Positions 58,098 to 64,000 of a stretch of 64,000 nucleotides of DNA are shown piece by piece. A model generated the notes under the pieces. It was not told the DNA's origin. It did not search any database and saw only the letters and a list, made by a program, of their open reading frames with translations. Numbering within the stretch: the first letter of the stretch is position 1; each line of letters begins with the position of its first letter. This stretch comes from Tetrapyrgos nigripes (taxonomy: Eukaryota; Basidiomycota; Agaricomycetes; Agaricales; Campanellaceae). The DNA lies in the NCBI GenBank assembly GCA_013368315.1, contig JAACJM010000045.1, forward strand, positions 372,001 to 436,000. Reading direction: 5' to 3'. A program made the position numbers and the translations under genes.

Positions 58098-59094
58098 ATG
58101 AGCTTGTGCGACGATTGCGTTAAAGGTGAGTCGATGTCCTGTCCCGATCATTTCTAAGTTTCTCCGACGCCTGGACGCATCCTCCTCGGTAAGTATATGG
58201 GCACTGATAAACAGTGCACAGGTTTCACCCACGAAGGCACTCCCACAGGTACCGTCGAATCCATCAACGGTATCCCAAGTTATGTCGCCACCCCCGAAGG
58301 CGATTACGACAAAACCAAAGTCCTTTTGTTCCTCACCGACATTTTTGGTCACGAACTGAACAATGCTCGTGTAAGTACTTGACTTTGAAGACCAGCAAAC
58401 TCACTCTGATGATCGGGCTGTTCCCCCAACTGCAATCGTCTTCAATATCCAGCTCCTCGCGGACGATTTCGCCAGAAACGGCTACAAGACTGTTATCCCG
58501 GACTACCTCAACGGCGATCCAATCCCAACTGCCGCATTTGATGGAGGGAAGTTCGATCTGATGGCATGGCTTGGAAAACATGGACAAGATGTGACGCGTC
58601 CTCCTCTCGATAAGGTTATCGAGGGGCTGAAAGGACAAGGTGTGAGCAAGTTTGCAGCGACTGGTTATTGCTTTGGTGGTAAGTTATCGTTCGTGTCACA
58701 TTAGCTTTAGATCACCTCACCGATGTCATTATCTTTCAACCCCTCAGCCCGCTACGTCTTTGACCTCGCCTTTGAAAACATCATTACCGTCTCGATCGTC
58801 TCGCATCCCTCTCTCCTGCAGGTTCCTGCAGACCTGGAGAAGTACACTCAAGTCTCCAAAGCACCTCTTCTCATCAACTCTTGTTCAATTGATCAGATGT
58901 TCCCTATCGAAGCCTCCCAGAAGGCTGATGAGATTTTCGGCGATGGGAAATTTGCTCCGGGATACAAGAGAGCTTTCTTTGAAGGCATGCACCATGGATT
59001 TGCAACGAGAGGTGATATAACCAAGAAGGATCAGAAGGAAGCAAAAGAGGGAGCATTTAAGGAAGCGGTTATGTGGTTGAAGAAGTATTGGTGA
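58098..59094 (+). CDS. Dienelactone hydrolase family protein 2
   Basis: Tandem paralog of 56400-57378 with the same four-exon structure. MSLCDDCVKG joins GFTHEGTPTGTVESINGIPS, and VLLFLTDIFGHELNNAR follows. The nucleophile Cys is in TGYCFGARYVFD, where splicing makes Gly-Ala instead of the Gly-Gly of copy 1. The Asp is in SCSIDQMFPIEAS and the His in EGMHHGFATRGD. It ends AVMWLKKYW. All three catalytic residues are kept. Differences cluster around the pocket segments (NGDPIPTAAFDGGKFDLMAW against NGDPVPLDAHKAGQFDLKAW), which may shift substrate choice. Cytosolic. Confidence 0.9.
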
Positions 59095-59284
59095 ATAATC
59101 TAACATATTGTATAAGATCGAAAGGAATGGAGTGTATGTAAATATAGCTGGTCAGTGTGTGACCCGTCCGTCTTCTAGACTTCAAGTAAAGTTAGTAGAG
59201 CAGACTGTCCGAGTAAGTGCCCACTAGATTAAGACATTTGCTGGGCGTTGGCAAGGTTCCAAGCTTTAGGTTTGCGCCGCTGCG
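59095..59284. other. 3' flank of dienelactone hydrolase 2
   Basis: No feature recognised. Confidence 0.25.
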
Positions 59285-59560
59285 AATACTGGGGAGAAAG
59301 GAAGACGGCTGCTGGGGTTAGGGCTAAAAATATGTTACACGCCACTCTTTCATCTTATCCTCTTAAACTTGCCTTTGTAACCGTAGCTTTTTCCTGCGTG
59401 TACATATGTCAGGAGTCCAAGACTTCCAACGCGTCTCGTATCGCTACCCAAAAAAAAAACACGTGCGAGTATATTGTCTGCCTCCAGACGTGCAAGAACT
59501 TCAGAGAAAGGCTTTCGGTCCGGTAAAAGTATTTTTATCGGTGTGTCATCGTCCTCTCTG
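59285..59560 (+). pseudogene. RRM gene 5' relic on the plus strand
   Basis: Begins with GGCTGCTGGGGTTAGGGCTA followed by AAAAATATGTTACACGCC. This matches the 5' leader and start region of RRM copy 1 (GGCTGCTAGGGTTAGGGCTA, AAAAATGTTCTCC on the minus strand near 47820-47850). Later come IATQ, an A10 run at 59450-59459, and VRVYCLPPDVQELQRKA with FGPVKVFLS in a shifted frame. No later exons are found. It is a third 5' fragment of the family, inverted relative to the others. Confidence 0.65.
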
Positions 59561-60427
59561 TCTGCAATCCGCATAGTAATCGTTGACCTTTCTATGCAGC
59601 CAAGCACTCGAATCCAGAAGAGTTGCCATTTGCGCAGTTGTTACTTGAGTTCTCTTCGACGATGTCTTGGCGTCTAGATGAGTGTCCTTCATGCCCGCGG
59701 CCGGACTCCCTATCCTGAACGTCAGCTGAGCTGTCCAGAATGATATTCGCTGCTGTCGTTGGGGCACAACCTGTTTGCATTCACATAAGTACGTCAAGGA
59801 GCTCGGATCGCCACTGCGGACTATTCTTTTCCAATTCTTTTCTCCTAGCGCCAGCTTTCAATGCTCGTAGGAACTTTTGATGAATGGAAATCGATCTGCA
59901 TGAGACCAGGGTCAACTGCACAGGATGCGCATGTCACTAATCTGCGCGCTCACAATGGTAGGCAGATCGCAGCAATTCAGACTTTAGAACATAGCGGCCC
60001 TACACCGGTACCACTAGACCCCGGCAACACTGGTTTTAGGAACGATTGCCTTGCTACACATCTGCTTACGGGAAATCGACAGCATTCTGAACTAACCAAG
60101 ACACGCCGCCTTTGCAACAGCATCCAGCGGGTCGTACTTTGAACAGGTTACAGCGTAGAGCTAATGTTTGAGGATCCCCGGAAACTTGGACTCGGATCCG
60201 GGATGCTTTCCAAAATTGGTCGTCTGCCGCCGGTTAGTCTCAGATCCCTATCACTCCTCCACAAGGCTGGCTTATTCTATAACTGATTTTGAGGGATCTA
60301 CCGTCTTGCCACTAAATTTACCGTCCTACCGCCCTCCTGTGCACGCAGCAGAAATGGACCGTCGGCTCGTCAATGTCTGAGCCTGCGCAGTGTCACTGTC
60401 AGGCACGATGCCCCAGTCCTGCTAGAA
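59561..60427. other. Intergenic region
   Basis: Short frames without a recognised domain. The distal part is the promoter of the RTA1-like gene. Confidence 0.3.
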
Positions 60428-60434
60428 TATATAA
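60428..60434 (+). promoter_or_regulatory. TATA-like box of the RTA1-like gene
   Basis: TATATAA, about 145 bases before the ATG at 60579. Weak, since AT-rich words are common. Confidence 0.35.
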
Positions 60435-60578
60435 CCAGAGCGACTCTGCATTATCACTTACCCATTCTCTATTTATCCAAAGAGGCACGGACATACCACA
60501 CCGCTGCCACACAATCGCTATCGGTCTTTGCTTCTTGCTCTTTCTTCGTCGTTTCACTTCAACAACTATCCACCAACA

Positions 60579-62065
60579 ATGTCCAATATCACCGACGTGC
60601 CCAATGCACAATTTAACGAAGATGGCCCTTACGGTTATCTTCCCAACTTTGCACTTTGCACCACGTACATCGTTTTGTTTGGGCTTACTTCGTGTGAGTG
60701 GCTTTACTCGTTACAGGCCGTTGACATGAAGCTTACATGTAACATGGTCCCACGGGCTGTAGTTATACACACTGTCGAAGCCATTTGGACTCGGAAGTGG
60801 TTCTTCCTGTACACTGCGCTTCTCTGTGGCCTTCTCGAGACTCTGGGCTGGTCGGCCAGGTATGTCTGCATTTATTTCTCTCTTGGAGTGGTTTTGGAGC
60901 TTGATGCTTGAAACTTCTTAGGCTATGGTCAAATATCAACCTCGGGAATGATCAGTCTTTTACGATCCAGTGAGTACTAACTTCTCGGGATCTGTACAAG
61001 TTGTTTGCCATTGAAACTGATGATGAATGTCTGACCCAGAATCTCAACGCTCATCATCGGTCCCACGTTCTTGCTCGCATCTATTTTCATCGTTTTTGGA
61101 GATTTGGTGAAAATTTTGGGTACTCAGTATAGCCGACTTGGACCCAACCTTTGTGAGTCAATCTCATTCTAACGTCTGGTTCTTTCAGTTTGAACTGATC
61201 TTTTTGCCGTTCGGGTATACAGATGCAAGGATATTTTTCTCTTGTGTAAGTTTCTCTTCGCATCTCATGTTGGTTGAACAAGTTCCTGACTTGACTCTCC
61301 GGATAGGATATTGTCTCTCTCGTCCTACAAGGAGTCGGTGGTGGTATTGCTTCAAGTGCTACTGATGAGACGCATAGAGATGTCGATCAGCTTAACCTCG
61401 TAAGAATTTTCCATTGCAATCACATGGTTCTGCCAAAGACTGACAAAATGATTTGTGCAACAGGGAACGGACATCATCCTTGTCGGTATAGGGCTTCAGA
61501 TAGGTAAGTCGCTCCAAAGAGTACCAAGAAATACGCAAGCTCACTGACACATCGGTCTGTTTTTCCAGCGATCATCCTTGTCTTTGGGCTCCTCGCTGCA
61601 GAATTTCTTTATCGTTACAAGACCGACAAGCCGTTGCGTGGTCGCACCTCTGCTCGTGGCGTTCTTGACGGCAGGAGACAATTAGTGTTGTGTGCTGTGA
61701 TCTTGAGCACAGGCTGTCTGTTTGCGAGGTTTGTCCAAGAACGTCCTGTACCTTGATTGAAGCTCATATTCTGCTTTTCAAAATTCTAGAGGAATCTACA
61801 GGATGATTGAGTTGAGTGGAGGATGGGATGGACCCGTGATGCGTATAGAGTGGTTGTTTGGTCAGTCTTTTCTAGCCAAGTTGAAGAGGCCTTGCTCATA
61901 CCATGTTTCACGATAGGTTTCCTTGACTCTGGAGCGACTTGTGCCTCGATGTTCATTTGGAACGTATTCCATCCTGGATGGCTCTTGTTCCCGGACTCGG
62001 ATGTTGACTTAAATGAGAAAAGGCTCAGACAGCAGACTTCCAGCGAGGAAGCTTCACAAGCGTAA
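60579..62065 (+). CDS. RTA1-like seven-helix membrane protein
   Basis: Member of the fungal lipid-translocating exporter/RTA1 family, linked in yeasts to lipid movement and stress or drug tolerance. Start MSNITDVPNAQFNEDGPYGY then LPNFALCTTYIVLFGLTS. Helices follow: FFLYTALLCGLLETLGWSAR with the family LETLGWSAR step, ISTLIIGPTFLLASIFIVFG, SLVLQGVGGGIASSA with the typical D-x2-SL-x-LQG-x-GGG signature, ILVGIGLQIAIILVFGLLAA, LVLCAVILSTGCLFARGIYR with the conserved R-x-I-YRMIEL, and GATCASMFIWNVFHPGWL. The C-terminus NEKRLRQQTSSEEASQA is cytosolic. Eight or so short introns. No lesion seen. Confidence 0.9.
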
Positions 62066-62297
62066 AACGAGTTAAAGAATCGGACATTATGATGTTTTAG
62101 ACGATATTATTCGGACGATATGGACCATTTACTGACCATTTTACCTATCATCATATTTGCATTTATTATGGGTACTTGTAGAGTACAATTTGTAGTAATA
62201 GAACATGGCATTAACGATGGCACTGCGCTCTCCAATGTAGGTGAAGCTTTCGTTGTTGACACGTTGACGCTGTGAATGTTGTTCCTAGTTCTACATA
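62066..62297. other. 3' flank of the RTA1-like gene
   Basis: Short AT-rich flank before the mobile element. No further feature. Confidence 0.25.
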
Positions 62298-63059
62298 CTA
62301 CAGTCGAACATCTCAGAATGCATAGAGTTGGTTCCAGGATTTCTCTATGCATTCTGAGATTTATGCATTCCACTATAGACCACTAAATTACACAAAAATG
62401 TACCTACTATTCAATTTTTTGTCCGAAATACGCATCCATTGCTGTCTGCTTGACCTGAGTGCCCATGCGTTGCTTCAATTTGCCCCGGAACTTGAGAATT
62501 GCTTCCCGTAGCTTTAATCCCCCTCAGTGAGTACAGGATCATCAAGGCAACTGCTCAAACACTGCATTTCAAGTGTTTGGCATGTTCCCATCAATCTGCC
62601 AAGACTAATGTCAGGGGGAGCTTCACTCTCGTCCTCGTCGTCATCCTCAATATCTATAATCTTCCCACAGCTGACAAGGAACTCATTTCTTCTCTCGCTC
62701 AGGAGGCATGATTGGAGGGGAGGGAAAGGGTAAAGATTGCTACAGTTTTGCGAGTGTCAATCCTTGAAATTTTCCAAAAAGTTTTTGTTCTTCTGTTTTG
62801 GAAATTTCATGAGTGCCACATTGGGGGAAGTCCTTGTTCTCGTTCAGGCAAAACGCTTGTTTTCTCACTTTTGATAATTTTATTGTCCCCTAATCTGGAC
62901 TTTCATGCTCCATTCCATACATTTGCGTGTACAGTCACTTGCATTATGCAATTTTCAACCATTTTGGCAGGGAACCATGCTCGTTCCAGTAAATCTTGAT
63001 GCATTCCAAGATTTATGCAATATGACATGCATTATGCAATCTGAGATGTTCGACTGTAG
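62298..63059. mobile_element. Non-autonomous Tc1/mariner-class (pogo/DDE_1-like) element, 762 bp
   Basis: The termini are CTACAGTCGAACATCTCAGA at 62298 and the complement ending CGACTGTAG at 63059, with 22 matching bases before the first mismatch. They are flanked on each side by TA (62296-62297 and 63060-63061), the target duplication of this superfamily. Extra copies of ATGCATTCTGAGAT/ATGCATTCCA occur near both ends. The interior keeps only the tail of a transposase on the minus strand, so the element cannot move by itself. Confidence 0.85.
62407..62720 (-). pseudogene. C-terminal relic of a DDE transposase
   Basis: On the minus strand, IIDIEDDDEDESEAPPDISL is followed, after a frame break near 62530, by LKLREAILKFRGKLKQRMGT, then QVKQTAMDAYF and GQKIE before the stop at 62407. 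The acidic patch, the basic FRGKL helix and the terminal DAYF resemble the tail of fungal pogo/jerky-type transposases. The catalytic DDE domain is absent. Confidence 0.6.
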
Positions 63060-63061
63060 TA

Positions 63062-64000
63062 CACGTGTCGTAACTTAGCTACTTAGTTGCGACATCACAA
63101 CTTCTTGCGCATCAACGTCGTTAACCCTTCTGCTCACCATAGTGCTGGCACTGGCAGCACATTGCCTCCCGAAACAAACCCGGCCTGCCCATTGTGACTG
63201 CCACGAAGAAGTCGCGAAGACGTGTTGATTCACAGTTGATCGACCAAACATGGGAGAGACGAATTACGTAGCATTGGTTCGGCGATGCCAATGAACGCTG
63301 AGCGCTGTTGGTGCTTAGTTGGGTTTGAGTTGGGTGATAGAGGAGGAGCCTATTACCCAGGCTATGTAGGACCAAGAACTGATGCGCTGATGCCTCGGAA
63401 CTCGTTCATTTGCAGCCAATCGGGTAGCAGGCAGAATGCCAAGACAAATGGGTTATTCAGTTTGACGGTCGATCGTCGGTTGACCGAGCTAGATGGTTGC
63501 TGCAGGTCTGCACACTTCAGGTGCGTTGTGATGCACTTACAGCCCTTCGCTGTATACGTATCCACTCAGTCGACCGTAGCTAGCAAATTTTCCCGACGGA
63601 ACTGCAGTACCCAACAAAGAAAATTGATGTTGTACTTAGCGGGCAATTTTGGCCACATATAGATGCTTGTCTAACGGAGAATTGCGTGTGGCAGCTCTTT
63701 CAGGGGTGCCGAAGACTGGCGCTCTGGGGATCTGACCATTTACATATATATCTTCGGTTCATGGCTTCCAAGACTTTCCCCTTGCCTTTTCTCCTTGCCT
63801 GTTCTAATACTCTTCCACCTCCAGCGCAGGTACCGCATCGTGGGATAGTGAGCCCACCGACAACCCCTTTCCAACTGTAAACCGCACCTCCCACTTTCGG
63901 AGCGTGTCTGATCGGACCTGCTTCAGTGCAACCTCCTTATTCTTCCTCCTACGCCCTGGACACAACCCTACCTCGACTATACCACAACTCTACTCAATTC
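63062..64000. other. Window end without a recognised gene
   Basis: Short open frames on both strands (for example 63285-63662) have no domain I recognise. A proline-rich short frame near 63760-63880 could be a first exon of a gene beyond the window, but nothing supports it. Confidence 0.25.

Noticed and set aside
59312..59321. Telomere-like GGTTAGGGCT near the RRM relic, also on the minus strand near 47835
   Set aside because: Only one TTAGGG unit, and both occurrences are copies of the same RRM 5' leader, so it is not an interstitial telomere tract.
1..64000. CRISPR arrays, prophage, bacterial operons or a secondary-metabolite core enzyme
   Set aside because: No regularly spaced repeats and no such genes seen. 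The window is ordinary fungal nuclear DNA.

Overview
This window is nuclear DNA of a filamentous basidiomycete, most likely a wood- or litter-decaying agaricomycete. Genes are split by many short GT-AG introns (about 50-60 bases, some exons only 3-12 bases). The gene families are typical of Agaricomycetes: laccase, glyoxal oxidases, GH51 arabinofuranosidases, F-box paralogs, an RTA1-like membrane protein and a divergent large G-alpha. There is a split tRNA-Thr gene. No gene comes from a virus or plasmid. Coordinates of multi-exon genes run from start codon to stop codon and include introns.

Layout. 1-9 kb: a laccase and a Git3-type seven-helix receptor, both on the minus strand. 9.2-10.2 kb: a non-autonomous hAT element with an 8-base target duplication and a smaller inverted-repeat element nested in it. 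10.4-21.1 kb, all minus: a Zn2Cys6 transcription factor with a MITE in an intron, a GH51 arabinofuranosidase, and a large G-alpha-like protein with His in place of the switch II Gln. 21-28.4 kb: an F-box fragment, tRNA-Thr(AGT), a two-helix membrane protein of unknown function, a broken F-box gene and a long hairpin. 28.7-39.2 kb: three tandem glyoxal oxidase genes, all minus, with a transposon relic between the second and third. 40.5-41.7 kb: a 1.15-kb inverted-repeat element with repeated TGCGCA-type motifs at both ends. 42-53.7 kb: an ancient segmental duplication of the unit GH51 / F-box protein / RRM protein. Unit one keeps GH51 (with CBM1) and RRM but only a scrap of the F-box gene. Unit two keeps the F-box and RRM genes, but its GH51 is gutted. 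54.3-55.7 kb: an Sds3-like Rpd3-complex subunit. 56.4-59.1 kb: a tandem pair of dienelactone hydrolases. 59.3 kb: another RRM relic. 60.6-62.1 kb: an RTA1-like protein. 62.3-63.1 kb: a Tc1/mariner-class element with TA target sites and the tail of a transposase.

How the genes may work together. The laccase oxidises phenolics. The glyoxal oxidases make extracellular H2O2 from small aldehydes, for peroxidases encoded elsewhere. The GH51 enzymes debranch arabinoxylan, and the dienelactone hydrolase-like proteins may act on ring-cleavage or ester products. A nutrient-type receptor, a G-alpha-like protein and a Zn2Cys6 regulator lie within 15 kb among these genes. Joint regulation is only a hypothesis. 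The best-supported novelties are the elements with mapped ends, the GH51/F-box/RRM duplication with reciprocal decay, and the unusual G-alpha.
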